A stretch of DNA of 27,125 nt from a virus. Both the position numbers and the translations under genes were made by a program. The stretch lies in IMG/VR virus record IMGVR_UViG_3300037488_000854, positions 1 to 27,125 of that record; one strand, 5' to 3'. Positions 1-8,463 of the stretch are shown one piece after another. A model generated the notes under the pieces. That model saw nothing but the letters and a program-made list of their open reading frames with translations. It did not search any database and was not told the origin of the DNA. Position 1 is the stretch's first letter. Each line of letters starts with the position of its first letter.

Positions 1-3000
1 CTCTTGATTGAGTAAGTGTGAATTGAACTGTTTTATTTCCGCAATACGTTACATTGAATCCAATCAGTCTGTTCGCTCCTGTATTATTTGCGGATATAAG
101 AGCTGATATATCTTGAGTTCCGTATCCTGAAGTAGCATAACCAGATACCCAGCTTACTCCGTACCCAAGGTTTACAAGGGAGATTGTCCATGGTATATCG
201 CTAATTACTGTAAATAGGAATCTCAATACAGTACTCAAAGTCTTATTTACATTTAACGAATCTCTACTAAGTGAAAGTTTACAAGCTACTGATGAATTAT
301 CATTTGCAGCAAGTACATAATGATTTTGATGAGGATCATAAGCTCCCAATTTTTGTTTATTAGGATTGTCTCTCATTAAGTCTCTAAAGAAATCTTTCAT
401 TCCTGGATTGATTTCTTGGATTTGATTACCTCTAATGTTTAATACAGTCCCTCTTCTAGCGTCAGTACAGAAAATATCTTCTCCCCATAAAGCAAATGAT
501 TCAGGGTTTGAACTTATTCCATTCTCGTAAGGTAACGCTATTTGTGTCCCTAATACTTCTGGAATTGAAACTATTTGACCACCACCAACTGAATCTGAAA
601 GCAAATTCTTACCATAAAGAACTGAACTTATCTTATCATACTGGAATACTAATAGATCGGTATCTCTTGCGTGTATTTTTTTAATTGGACCAAACTCTTT
701 TGCTATATATTTAAAGTTAGCAATTGACAAGTTAAATTCATTTAATCGATCAATACTAGTGTTTATTCCAAATATCTCGCTATAACAGAGTGCATTTTCA
801 CTTATTTTACGTTTATACCCTTCAACTACTGCATTTGATCTTACGCTATATTCAATAACTCTTTCATTCCAATCATCAAGAAGTCTATTAGATTCTAATC
901 CATTTCCAAATGACCATCCATTGAAATCACTATTTATTGTATTAGGGTTATTAATCTTTATAATAGCTGGAGATGTTGAATAGTTTGATTGATCAACGTC
1001 TGTAATACTATAAGAAACTCCACCAGGAGTTACAGGTCCGGGACCAGGAAAAGCAAAGTCAATAACTATATTATACGCATCTGGTACTTGAAGTATAGTA
1101 TAAACTCCATTAGGGACGTAAGCCTGATTAGAAGCTGTTACATATATAGTTTCTCCTACATTAAATGTGTGAGGTATACTAGCAGATGTAGGCACGGTTG
1201 GAGCTACTGCTTGACCTAGATTTGTTTTCCCAGCAGCATAAGATGGTGCTGTGAAATCTTCATAAGCCCATAAAACTTTATGCAAACCATTTAATATAGG
1301 TCGAGTTCCAATAAGCTCGTGGAAAATTTCGCTATCGTTATCTTCTGGCTCTGTTTCGCATATAGTCGTAGTATCTTGTTGCTTTATACTAAAATCTACA
1401 ACTATTTTTGATTGATCATAGTTAGTTAATCCATATGGACCAGGGTTGCCAGGTACAGACAAATTGTTAGGATCAACTGATGATTCTAACAACATCCTTA
1501 CTGGATATATTAACGAATTACCTCCTGTTGTACTTCCTGTTTTTATTGTATTTGATTGAAAATCTGTATTATTTCCATGCACTAATGTCCAATCATATCC
1601 TCTTCTAAATCTTACATTTTTAGATCTTATATCACTTCCTGTTTGATCAATGTATGTAAATTCATTACATGATCCCGATTCGTACCACCACTCTTCTAAA
1701 TTGACATAATCAGCAGGAGACGGAGCGAAAACCTGAAGACCAATCTGAGAGCTTGGGTTATACGTATCTTCTTTTATATTTAATGTAATTACAGCTCCTG
1801 TTTGTATAGGTATATCTGTATCTGTTTGTCCCGGATCTGATCCAGACCAATTAGCCCCCGGAACTATAGCTGTTCTACTTAGGTCTATATAATGACCATT
1901 ATTTACAGAACCTCTACAATTAAGTACCCATCTATCTCCAATAGTTCCTGTGCTTGTAAATAAAATTTCAGCAAAACTTATAGTTGTTGTTCCATTTATA
2001 GGATATAGAGATATATTAGATCCAATATTCATGGACACGCCTGAAGCTTTTATTAAAGGTTCATCACTAAGTAGGCTATTGTCACTTGCTGCATCCCCCG
2101 ACATAGAATATTTAAATGTACCTACTCCGTCTATTTCTATAATAACCCTTGAATCATGAAGGAATAGATAATTAGTGACAATTAATTGTAAAATGCCGCC
2201 ATTACCTAACCCATAGTGAATTGGGTTTTCCATGTATTTCTCTAATTGTGGTGAAATAAGAAATGCAGGTGTTTTGTGAGATAAAGATCTGTCAACTATT
2301 CCTCCACCTATTCCTGTACTGTTATATGAAAAAGTTCCAGACGAATTAATTTCATTTTGAGAATCTACTTTAATTTTAAAATATAATCCCGGCAACTCAA
2401 AATTTGATGATCCAGATATAAAGTCTGCTTCTTGATTTTTTAATTCCAATACTTTGTACTTCTTGTTCGATAATGTAGGTCCTGATGCGTCTGCTTTGAA
2501 TATTATATATCCACCGATTTTCACCTTATCTCTATCTGATTCATTTATCAAAAAGTATCTGTAATTTCCTTGCTTATAAAATAATATAGGGAACATATTA
2601 TAATATTTACCCTTACTCTGTTTGATAACTAATCTATAACTAGTAGCCCAAGATGGAGGTTCATTTTTTATTTGCAACTTTAAACTATTCCCTGTAATAG
2701 AATTAGCTGGAGATACGTAAGTGGTATTATTTTCTGAAGTTAATACTGTTGTTGTTCTTCCATAATCGTCTAAATAAGTAATACCTACCTCATAATCTCT
2801 GTCTGACCTAAACGTTTGAATAGGTGTGTTTACGGGAGTTGACTCTGGTATATTACTTAATGAAAGGTCTATTTTTATAGCATCTCCATTGGATCTTGTT
2901 ATGTCAAAAAATTGGGTGTAATTTCCATAAACTAATCTGTTCCCAGCTATAGTTTGACACTCTGCTAGTAACGGAACGTTATCAAAAATTCTATTTACTT

Positions 3001-3937
3001 GATCTGGAGTTAATACCGTATATATTTTATTATTTTTAAATCTAAATGATTGTGAAGTAAAATCAGCATATCCAAGTTTAGATTTATTAAATGATTCAAT
3101 TATAGATATGTTTGAGTTTCTAGTGTCTCGCATTAATAATTGGACCTCAACTACATTTAGACCTCCTGTGTTGAAATAAATATCAGCTTGGTTATATTTA
3201 TTCTTCATAGAAGCATTATTACCAGCTAAGAAATCTAACTCATATGTACTAGGCTTGAATCCAACTCCAGAAAATGGAGACATCGCACTATACTGATTAT
3301 CAATGTATTTATATCTATACGAAAAATAAATAAATTTTTCCTCAATATTGTTTGACTGAGAATTATTTGAATCTATAGATAAAAATATTTTTGGACCAAC
3401 AAGTGGAGGAGCAAGAATAACTTTCAAGTCGTCAAGCATTCTTGCATCATCTATATTATAAGATTTAGCTCTTGAAACCTTAATTTTTCTAGGTTCATTA
3501 AAATTATCAGTCCAATATAAAAATCCATTTATATAATTTATTCCAGTAACAACGTAGTCGTGACTAAAGTTAAGCTTACTAGCTGTTGTTGGTGTTGCTT
3601 TGTTTGATTGTAAAACCCTTGTAATAGTGTTGTTTAATTCACTATATTCAAAAATTCCATCAAAAGTATCGCCAGCTATTAAGTAATAAATTAAATTATC
3701 TCTTTCATATTTCACAGTACCTATATTTCTACAATTAGCTGTAGATCTACCAGTAACCGTTGCTAAATCTCCTATCTTAGTATTCCCTAAAGAGTTTTGA
3801 CCTGCTCCGACATTAGACCCTTCAGAAGTGTCTACAGTCATATTTAAAGCATTTCTATAAGTCCCTGGTTGGATTAGTCTCTCATCAGAGTCTTTATCCA
3901 TTCTGCCTTGAACAAAAGTATTTCCAAATTCCGCCAT
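1..3937 (-). CDS. Giant neck/tail structural protein ('stabilization'-type), 3' end outside window
   Basis: The reading frame is open from ATG at 3937 to the left edge, giving at least 1312 residues; the C-terminus is missing. The N-terminus holds GRMDKDSDERLI (residues 11-22), then TYRNALNMTVDTSEGSNVG (26-44). I recognise this signature from large structural proteins of crAss-like and other Bacteroidetes podoviruses, often named stabilization protein. A following FLYWTDNFNEPRKI stretch (139-152) looks like a beta-propeller or beta-sandwich blade. The whole protein is rich in short beta-strand, Asn/Ser/Thr segments with no membrane segment or enzymatic motif. It follows two ring-protein-like genes by a few bases, which fits a neck, tail hub or muzzle component assembled after the portal. 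The exact role is inferred; that it is a virion protein is likely. Confidence 0.75.
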   Translation of the reverse strand, partial: MAEFGNTFVQGRMDKDSDERLIQPGTYRNALNMTVDTSEGSNVGAGQNSLGNTKIGDLATVTGRSTANCRNIGTVKYERDNLIYYLIAGDTFDGIFEYSELNNTITRVLQSNKATPTTASKLNFSHDYVVTGINYINGFLYWTDNFNEPRKIKVSRAKSYNIDDARMLDDLKVILAPPLVGPKIFLSIDSNNSQSNNIEEKFIYFSYRYKYIDNQYSAMSPFSGVGFKPSTYELDFLAGNNASMKNKYNQADIYFNTGGLNVVEVQLLMRDTRNSNISIIESFNKSKLGYADFTSQSFRFKNNKIYTVLTPDQVNRIFDNVPLLAECQTIAGNRLVYGNYTQFFDITRSNGDAIKIDLSLSNIPESTPVNTPIQTFRSDRDYEVGITYLDDYGRTTTVLTSENNTTYVSPANSITGNSLKLQIKNEPPSWATSYRLVIKQSKGKYYNMFPILFYKQGNYRYFLINESDRDKVKIGGYIIFKADASGPTLSNKKYKVLELKNQEADFISGSSNFELPGLYFKIKVDSQNEINSSGTFSYNSTGIGGGIVDRSLSHKTPAFLISPQLEKYMENPIHYGLGNGGILQLIVTNYLFLHDSRVIIEIDGVGTFKYSMSGDAASDNSLLSDEPLIKASGVSMNIGSNISLYPINGTTTISFAEILFTSTGTIGDRWVLNCRGSVNNGHYIDLSRTAIVPGANWSGSDPGQTDTDIPIQTGAVITLNIKEDTYNPSSQIGLQVFAPSPADYVNLEEWWYESGSCNEFTYIDQTGSDIRSKNVRFRRGYDWTLVHGNNTDFQSNTIKTGSTTGGNSLIYPVRMLLESSVDPNNLSVPGNPGPYGLTNYDQSKIVVDFSIKQQDTTTICETEPEDNDSEIFHELIGTRPILNGLHKVLWAYEDFTAPSYAAGKTNLGQAVAPTVPTSASIPHTFNVGETIYVTASNQAYVPNGVYTILQVPDAYNIVIDFAFPGPGPVTPGGVSYSITDVDQSNYSTSPAIIKINNPNTINSDFNGWSFGNGLESNRLLDDWNERVIEYSVRSNAVVEGYKRKISENALCYSEIFGINTSIDRLNEFNLSIANFKYIAKEFGPIKKIHARDTDLLVFQYDKISSVLYGKNLLSDSVGGGQIVSIPEVLGTQIALPYENGISSNPESFALWGEDIFCTDARRGTVLNIRGNQIQEINPGMKDFFRDLMRDNPNKQKLGAYDPHQNHYVLAANDNSSVACKLSLSRDSLNVNKTLSTVLRFLFTVISDIPWTISLVNLGYGVSWVSGYATSGYGTQDISALISANNTGANRLIGFNVTYCGNKTVQFTLTQSR

Positions 3938-3940
3938 TTC

Positions 3941-4846
3941 TTATGCTTTAATTACTTTAGACTGACCTCTTAATGACATTAATAATCGAGAAGGATGTAA
4001 ATTACTAAGTCTTATTTTAGTATTATTTAATTCAGCCTTTCTTTCTTTTTTAGCTCTTTCTTTTACATATTCTGGCACACCTCTTTTGTTACTTAGCAGT
4101 GACCATTTAACATGTTTATGAATAAAATCTTCAGCTAGTTTATTTATAACTACAGCTGAATCATCTCCATTTGCCATCCCGTCAGAAACATACTCTAAGA
4201 CAACTAATCGATTAGCCATATTAGAGCTAAAATCTATAACCCCATTTTGTATTCTAAATGTTGGATTAACATTTGCATTCTCAGGTTCAAGTCCATACAT
4301 TGCTCCAACTCTATATCCAAAGAACCAATCTCCATCACAATTCCATCCCCATTGACCGTTGAATGGTCCTAATCCATTGTAAAGTGTTTGAGTAGTTCTG
4401 GCAATATCTAAAGCTGAATCTCCAATAAGTATCTCTCCATTAACATCAAATAGAATGTTTTCGTTATTATCTTGAAGATACCCAAGAGCTGAATTAGCTT
4501 GTCTATTCTCTACTAAAGGTAATAATGTTCCATTTATATTTATAGATATTCTAACATAATTCACATAGTCAGAAGGAAGAATAAATTTCAAGTTAGTCCC
4601 AACTTCAAGCTCGATGGTTTTAAAAACCTTTAGAGCATCAAAATTTAATAGCTTAATGCCTTTTTTCATGTGAAATAATATCTCATGCCTAGCTACATTA
4701 TTAAGCTCTTTATCATTTCCTACATACATCGTAGCGAAATCATTATAAGATTCTACTAAAGTTACATATTGGTATGATCCCCAATTAGCGTCTAACGGAA
4801 TTGTTCCGTTATTCTCGTAATAATTATATGGAGTTATATATGCCAT
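3941..4846 (-). CDS. Ring/connector-like virion protein, 301 aa
   Basis: This 301-residue protein starts MAYITPYNYYENNG and has a mixed alpha/beta make-up. A middle part contains beta-strand stretches (ILPSDYVNYVRISI, about 93-107) and a Trp/Gly-rich loop (GPFNGQWGWNCDGDWFFGY, about 160-178). The C-terminal third is strongly basic and helical (KERAKKERKAEL, about 264-275). It sits between a smaller ring-type protein and the giant neck/tail protein with gaps of only two or three bases, so the three are probably translated together. Family knowledge: crAss-like phages place several ring proteins below the portal in this part of the genome. I assign it as a neck ring or tail-tube-like component by position and general appearance, not by a diagnostic motif. 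Confidence 0.55.
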   Translation of the reverse strand: MAYITPYNYYENNGTIPLDANWGSYQYVTLVESYNDFATMYVGNDKELNNVARHEILFHMKKGIKLLNFDALKVFKTIELEVGTNLKFILPSDYVNYVRISININGTLLPLVENRQANSALGYLQDNNENILFDVNGEILIGDSALDIARTTQTLYNGLGPFNGQWGWNCDGDWFFGYRVGAMYGLEPENANVNPTFRIQNGVIDFSSNMANRLVVLEYVSDGMANGDDSAVVINKLAEDFIHKHVKWSLLSNKRGVPEYVKERAKKERKAELNNTKIRLSNLHPSRLLMSLRGQSKVIKA

Positions 4847-4848
4847 AA

Positions 4849-5580
4849 TTATGCTTTTTCTTGATTATTTTGAACTTCATCTGATTTAGCTGCTTGAGCA
4901 ACTTCTTCTTCTCTAACTGTTATCCCTGCGTAACCTAGTATTTTTATAATCAAATTATACTCTTCATTCAAAGGTAATTCAAAATCTTGATAATCTGTAG
5001 CACCTTGATCGAATAATGGCTCGCCCGCTGATAATGTTACATACGTCCATTTCGGATCTGCCGGATAACGAAGATAAACAACATTTACATTAGTTATTAT
5101 TGTCGATGGATATATCCTTATTCCTTGAGTATCCAATGTATAAATAGGAAATAATAATGAAGGAGTGGTTGTAGATGAATTTAATAATGTTCTTAACGTA
5201 CTGATTGGAACTTGTTCGATTTCTACTGCATCATTATAATAAATCTTTTCAATTCTATATGTTTTCGCTTCTACAGGAAAAGTTGGAACTGGTGCTTCAC
5301 CAGGAACATAAAATTTTTGAGTAGTACCGTTATAATGTAAAACGGTAGGTGTAAGAAATCTATCTATAATTTCTCCAAGCTTAAATACAATATCTGAATA
5401 CCCACTTCCATGAAGTCCAGCGTTTTGTTTAGCTAATGCAATGCTATAGTCGTAAAACAACTTTTCATATATTTCAATTTGAGCCTGCTTACTGTAAAGA
5501 TTAAATTCCTCTGGAGATATATAACCTCTATTGTCTTTATTAACTATTGATAAGACTGTATTTCTAACGCTATTAATCAT
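4849..5580 (-). CDS. Head-tail connector / ring protein, 243 aa
   Basis: The N-terminal part contains DNRGYISPEEFNLYSKQAQI (residues 16-35), a motif I recognise from small connector or ring proteins in many Bacteroidetes and marine podoviruses. An N-terminal helical part is followed by beta-rich sequence with RIYPSTI and VVYLRYPADPKW, and an acidic, Gln/Glu-rich tail (EEEVAQAAKSDEVQNNQEKA). It is the first gene of the last virion block and has its own promoter at 5597-5626, just after a terminator, so this block can be expressed separately from the head genes. The predicted role is in the portal-proximal ring that joins head and tail. Confidence is good for 'virion connector' and low for the exact ring position. 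Confidence 0.65.
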   Translation of the reverse strand: MINSVRNTVLSIVNKDNRGYISPEEFNLYSKQAQIEIYEKLFYDYSIALAKQNAGLHGSGYSDIVFKLGEIIDRFLTPTVLHYNGTTQKFYVPGEAPVPTFPVEAKTYRIEKIYYNDAVEIEQVPISTLRTLLNSSTTTPSLLFPIYTLDTQGIRIYPSTIITNVNVVYLRYPADPKWTYVTLSAGEPLFDQGATDYQDFELPLNEEYNLIIKILGYAGITVREEEVAQAAKSDEVQNNQEKA

Positions 5581-5596
5581 GCTTGTCGATTTTACA

Positions 5597-5626
5597 CAAA
5601 GATAACATAAAAAAAGGCACTACAAA
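5597..5626 (-). promoter_or_regulatory. Bacteroidetes-type promoter for the neck/tail block
   Basis: On the minus strand TTTG (5626-5623), 18 bases, then TATCTTTG (5604-5597), an exact TAnnTTTG -7 box. The start codon is 16 bases further on. The -33 TTTG lies in the loop of the terminator for the preceding gene. Confidence 0.75.
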
Positions 5627-5639
5627 CGCAGTGCCTTTT
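5609..5639 (-). terminator. Rho-independent terminator after decoration protein gene
   Basis: Perfect 10-bp stem (AAAAGGCACT / AGTGCCTTTT at 5612-5621 and 5630-5639) with an 8-base loop, followed on the minus strand by a run of seven T. It lies 23 bases past the stop of the 171-aa gene. Confidence 0.85.
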
Positions 5640-5661
5640 AATTTTATTTTACTGATTACAA

Positions 5662-6177
5662 TTAAGCAATAGCAGTAGAGATAACAGCAACTCCTGTTGG
5701 TAATACAATAGGGAATACCGTTTTAGGCTTACTATTTACATCAATTGATTCGATTAATGCATTTTGAATAGCAGTTCTCATTGAAACTTCACCAGTAGCA
5801 AGAGTGCTGTGAGTAACAGTAAGTATATCAGCACCTGTACTTCCAGATCCGTAAGTAATTGTAGCTGTAGAAGTTGTTGCTTGCTGAACAACTAATGCTG
5901 AATCAACTGCTAAAATCTGATCAACCGTTACTGTAGCTGAATAAATTACAAACGCTTTAGCTGTTGGAACTACATCCGCACTCAAAGAAAGCACAGTGTT
6001 ACTATCTACGGCTGTTACAGTACATGATACTGTGTCAGTTGTATTTTGAACAATATCACCAACTTTCACTGTAGTCAAAAAATCCTGTCCTGATTGAGTA
6101 AGTTTGTTAGCTGTTGATGCCGTTGATGTACCTGAGTCTACAACCGCAGCTAATGGTACTGAAATAAATTTTGTCAT
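5662..6177 (-). CDS. Capsid decoration / head-fibre-like protein, 171 aa
   Basis: A Thr/Ser/Val/Ala-rich, beta-strand protein without Cys or Trp. The N-terminal two thirds contain TSTASTANKLTQSGQDFL (about 18-35), KVGDIVQNTTDTVSCTVTAV and NTVLSLSADV, the recurring pattern of small beta-sandwich virion proteins. The C-terminal part (STLATGEVSMRTAIQNALIE) looks like a short helix with an end cap. It is the second gene after the major capsid gene and is closed by a strong terminator, which fits a high-copy surface protein of the head. A promoter-like box at 6208-6215 may give it extra expression. It could instead be a minor head fibre or an auxiliary capsid protein. Confidence 0.55.
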   Translation of the reverse strand: MTKFISVPLAAVVDSGTSTASTANKLTQSGQDFLTTVKVGDIVQNTTDTVSCTVTAVDSNTVLSLSADVVPTAKAFVIYSATVTVDQILAVDSALVVQQATTSTATITYGSGSTGADILTVTHSTLATGEVSMRTAIQNALIESIDVNSKPKTVFPIVLPTGVAVISTAIA

Positions 6178-6207
6178 TTTTTCTTATTTTTATTAATTAA
6201 TAAGTTG

Positions 6208-6215
6208 CAAATATA
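6208..6215 (-). promoter_or_regulatory. Promoter -7 box upstream of decoration gene
   Basis: Exact TATATTTG on the minus strand in the short gap after the 261-aa gene, 30 bases before ATG at 6177. No good -33 match is seen at the usual spacing, so this is weaker than the other promoters. Confidence 0.45.
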
Positions 6216-6222
6216 CTAAATA

Positions 6223-7008
6223 TTATGCAAACTTTTTTGCAAGAAATAAGTAGAAATCTTTACCGTCATTAGTCTTTAACCATGATGAAAGAACCTCAAT
6301 CTTATCCCTGTCAAAAGGAACTGTTATTATTTTACTTTTGTTATCTTCTAAGTTGTAGAAAATATCTTTCTCTCCTCTAAATGTAACAAACTTTTTCTCA
6401 AAAGCCAATGCAGCAACATTACTTACATCTAAATCTGGATCGTCTAATATCTCTAAAAATTCTTCAGGACTTTCTCCTGCTAATGAAATTAAATTCATTC
6501 TTAATTCATCAGACGACATTTTCTCAATATTACCTTCTAAATGAACTCTTGCAATTGCTAACATTTTCTTATCCGATAGACTCAATACAGCACTCTTAGC
6601 TTTTAATTCTAATAATGACTCTTCAACTCTAGCTTTTGCGTCTGCCGCTGGATTATGCTCAAAAAAAGTTTTACCTCCATTAATAACATTCTCAGGGTGA
6701 TGTAGTAAGAAGTATTGAACATTTGGATTATCAATTCCTGCTGAAAACTTTCCGTCTTCAAAATCAATTGGTTCAATTATAGCTGTTCCATCTTGATCAT
6801 TTTCAAAAGGTGATGGGTGGTTTCTTGAATATCTTAAAGCTTCATTTGAATGATTGTCTTTATCAACAAATAATAGTCTTTTATCTTTTTTATCTCTAAC
6901 CTGTAAAGAAAAACTTAACGGAGCTAATCCATCACAAAGGATATAATCTCTTTCTCTAGGCTCTTGTCTTGGTAGTAATTTTGCTCTTGTGTCTTTTACT
7001 TGTTCCAT
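6223..7008 (-). CDS. Conserved phage head-associated protein, 261 aa
   Basis: I recognise this as a conserved phage family without a firm function. The N-terminal part has PLSFSLQVRDKKDKRLLFVD (30-49), then HPSPFENDQDGTAIIEPIDF and a 'FLLHHPENV' segment. A helical middle (about 125-195) contains LSLSDKKMLAIARVHLEG and SPEEFLEILDDPDLDVSN. The end (FVTFRGEKDIFYNL, then KIITVPFDRDKIEVLSSWL) is a small alpha/beta unit. Similar proteins sit among head genes in marine and Bacteroidetes phages. It lies just downstream of the capsid terminator with no clear promoter of its own in the gap, so it probably depends on read-through. Scaffold-interacting or head-completion roles are possible; none is shown. 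Confidence 0.5.
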   Translation of the reverse strand: MEQVKDTRAKLLPRQEPRERDYILCDGLAPLSFSLQVRDKKDKRLLFVDKDNHSNEALRYSRNHPSPFENDQDGTAIIEPIDFEDGKFSAGIDNPNVQYFLLHHPENVINGGKTFFEHNPAADAKARVEESLLELKAKSAVLSLSDKKMLAIARVHLEGNIEKMSSDELRMNLISLAGESPEEFLEILDDPDLDVSNVAALAFEKKFVTFRGEKDIFYNLEDNKSKIITVPFDRDKIEVLSSWLKTNDGKDFYLFLAKKFA

Positions 7009-7032
7009 TATATTTGATTTAATTTAAATTAC

Positions 7033-7065
7033 AAAAAAATATGGGGAATATTTCTACTCCCCATA
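7033..7065 (-). terminator. Strong terminator after major capsid gene
   Basis: TATGGGGA (7040-7047) pairs with TCCCCATA (7058-7065) around a 10-base loop, followed on the minus strand by seven T. It starts 12 bases past the stop of the capsid gene. Confidence 0.85.
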
Positions 7066-7076
7066 AATAAGTGATA

Positions 7077-8438
7077 TTATTTGAATGTCATGAAGTTATT
7101 CGCTCCTAACGTTACTAAACAACGCTCAGATAAATAATTAACTTCCATTGCATCCAAATCAGATGTTTGATTATCATCAGCACCTCCACCAGTGATCCAA
7201 GTTTTTAACTTTCGGTCAGTACGTGAATTAGCTCTGTATCTCATATGTAAGAAAGGACGAGTTACTTTAGAACCCATAACTTCATCATAAACTGATTTAG
7301 TCCCAGAAGGTACTAATAATCCAGATACTTTACCTCCGATTAAACCACCTCTAGTAGATGCATCGTTAAGATATTTCCAATCACATTTGTAGAAATCATA
7401 AGAACCTCTACGGAAATTAGTGAATCCTAATTTTAATCCCATCTCTTTGTTGTTGTCAAACATACCCCAAGAAGAACCTGTAGTAGATTGAGCAGCAAGC
7501 ATGTCGTCAGTATCATTAGCAAATGATCTGTTTTGGTAGATTGCATTTTCAGCAATAGCACCATTTTTATCCAAGCGAGCAGTAACTAAATCCCAATCTC
7601 CTAATGTAGATGGATTCCCAGCAGACCAAACGTTACCTCTTGTAGCAACTGAATCAAAAAGACCAGAAGTTCCAGAAGAACCACCACCTAAATAAGTTTC
7701 AGCAGCAGAACCAGTAGCGGCAGGAATATGCTCAATCATCATCATTTCCAATTGATCTTCGTAACGAACACGAGTATCTGATTGAGATTTCAAGTACCAT
7801 AAGAATCCAGTACCACCATCAGTTTGAACTTTAATCCATCCAATTTGAGCCATATCAGAACCAGACACGATAAATTTATCTTTAATGATAACTGGTTTAG
7901 TAGAGTATATAGATGTGTCAGAAGTATTGCCCCCAACCATTCCGCTTGATCCTTTTTGGAACTCAGAACCGTAAACGAATACAGTAATAGTTTCAGCAGC
8001 AGCGAATGGAGATGCAGATACAACAGTGTAATAAGCTACAGTAAATGTAGTTGATGTTACTGCTTTTACGATAGCTTTTGCTTCAGCTCCTAAAGAACCC
8101 GACATGAAAACTACTTGATTTAATCTCATATTACTTGTACCAGACGCTAAAGTGATAACTTCAGTACCAGCGGTATAAGTACCATGAGTACATAGTGTAT
8201 ATTTTGTGTGAAGTCTTGCTTCTTCACTCCATTTCACTAAATCTGATTCCAATGGAATTTCAGCTTTTAGATTTCTTAATGTAGATCCAATAGATCTATT
8301 TCCATATCTAGCAAATTCTTCTTCATGAATGTCAGGCATATATTGAGCCGTGAAGTCGAAGTTTGTAAGATAATTACTTGGTACTGCTACAGCAGTAGAA
8401 CTTGGAGTTAATGAAAACCCTGGTACATTTAATCCCAT
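7077..8438 (-). CDS. Major capsid protein, 453 aa
   Basis: Called from size, position and composition: it follows portal and a scaffold-like gene and is closed by a strong terminator, the usual layout for an HK97-fold capsid gene. The N-terminus is a Ser/Thr/Val-rich arm (1-30). A beta-rich insertion (about 80-158, with GTYTAGTEVITLASGT and STTFTVAYYTVVSAS) looks like a surface domain set into the N-terminal part. Later parts include RYEDQLEMMMIEHIPAA and, near the end, MRYRANSRTDRKLKTWITGG and LSERCLVTLGANNFMTFK. No known protease site can be defined. The start is preceded by two copies of AACAAATAAAAA-like sequence, an A-rich leader suited to strong translation in Bacteroidetes. Confidence 0.75.
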   Translation of the reverse strand: MGLNVPGFSLTPSSTAVAVPSNYLTNFDFTAQYMPDIHEEEFARYGNRSIGSTLRNLKAEIPLESDLVKWSEEARLHTKYTLCTHGTYTAGTEVITLASGTSNMRLNQVVFMSGSLGAEAKAIVKAVTSTTFTVAYYTVVSASPFAAAETITVFVYGSEFQKGSSGMVGGNTSDTSIYSTKPVIIKDKFIVSGSDMAQIGWIKVQTDGGTGFLWYLKSQSDTRVRYEDQLEMMMIEHIPAATGSAAETYLGGGSSGTSGLFDSVATRGNVWSAGNPSTLGDWDLVTARLDKNGAIAENAIYQNRSFANDTDDMLAAQSTTGSSWGMFDNNKEMGLKLGFTNFRRGSYDFYKCDWKYLNDASTRGGLIGGKVSGLLVPSGTKSVYDEVMGSKVTRPFLHMRYRANSRTDRKLKTWITGGGADDNQTSDLDAMEVNYLSERCLVTLGANNFMTFK

Positions 8439-8463
8439 TTTTATTTGTTTTTATTTGTTGATA

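Noticed and set aside
496-2159. Rightward open frames of 62-76 codons (496-684, 989-1219, 1950-2159)
   Set aside because: They lie antisense within the giant neck/tail gene, have no promoter or start context, and encode no recognisable protein.
6987-7016. Rightward TTG-N19-TATATTTG match
   Set aside because: It fits the promoter consensus but points antisense into the capsid terminator with no gene behind it; such matches are expected in AT-rich DNA.
7790-8023. 77-codon leftward frame inside the capsid gene
   Set aside because: Leu-rich shifted reading of the capsid gene with no initiation context of its own.
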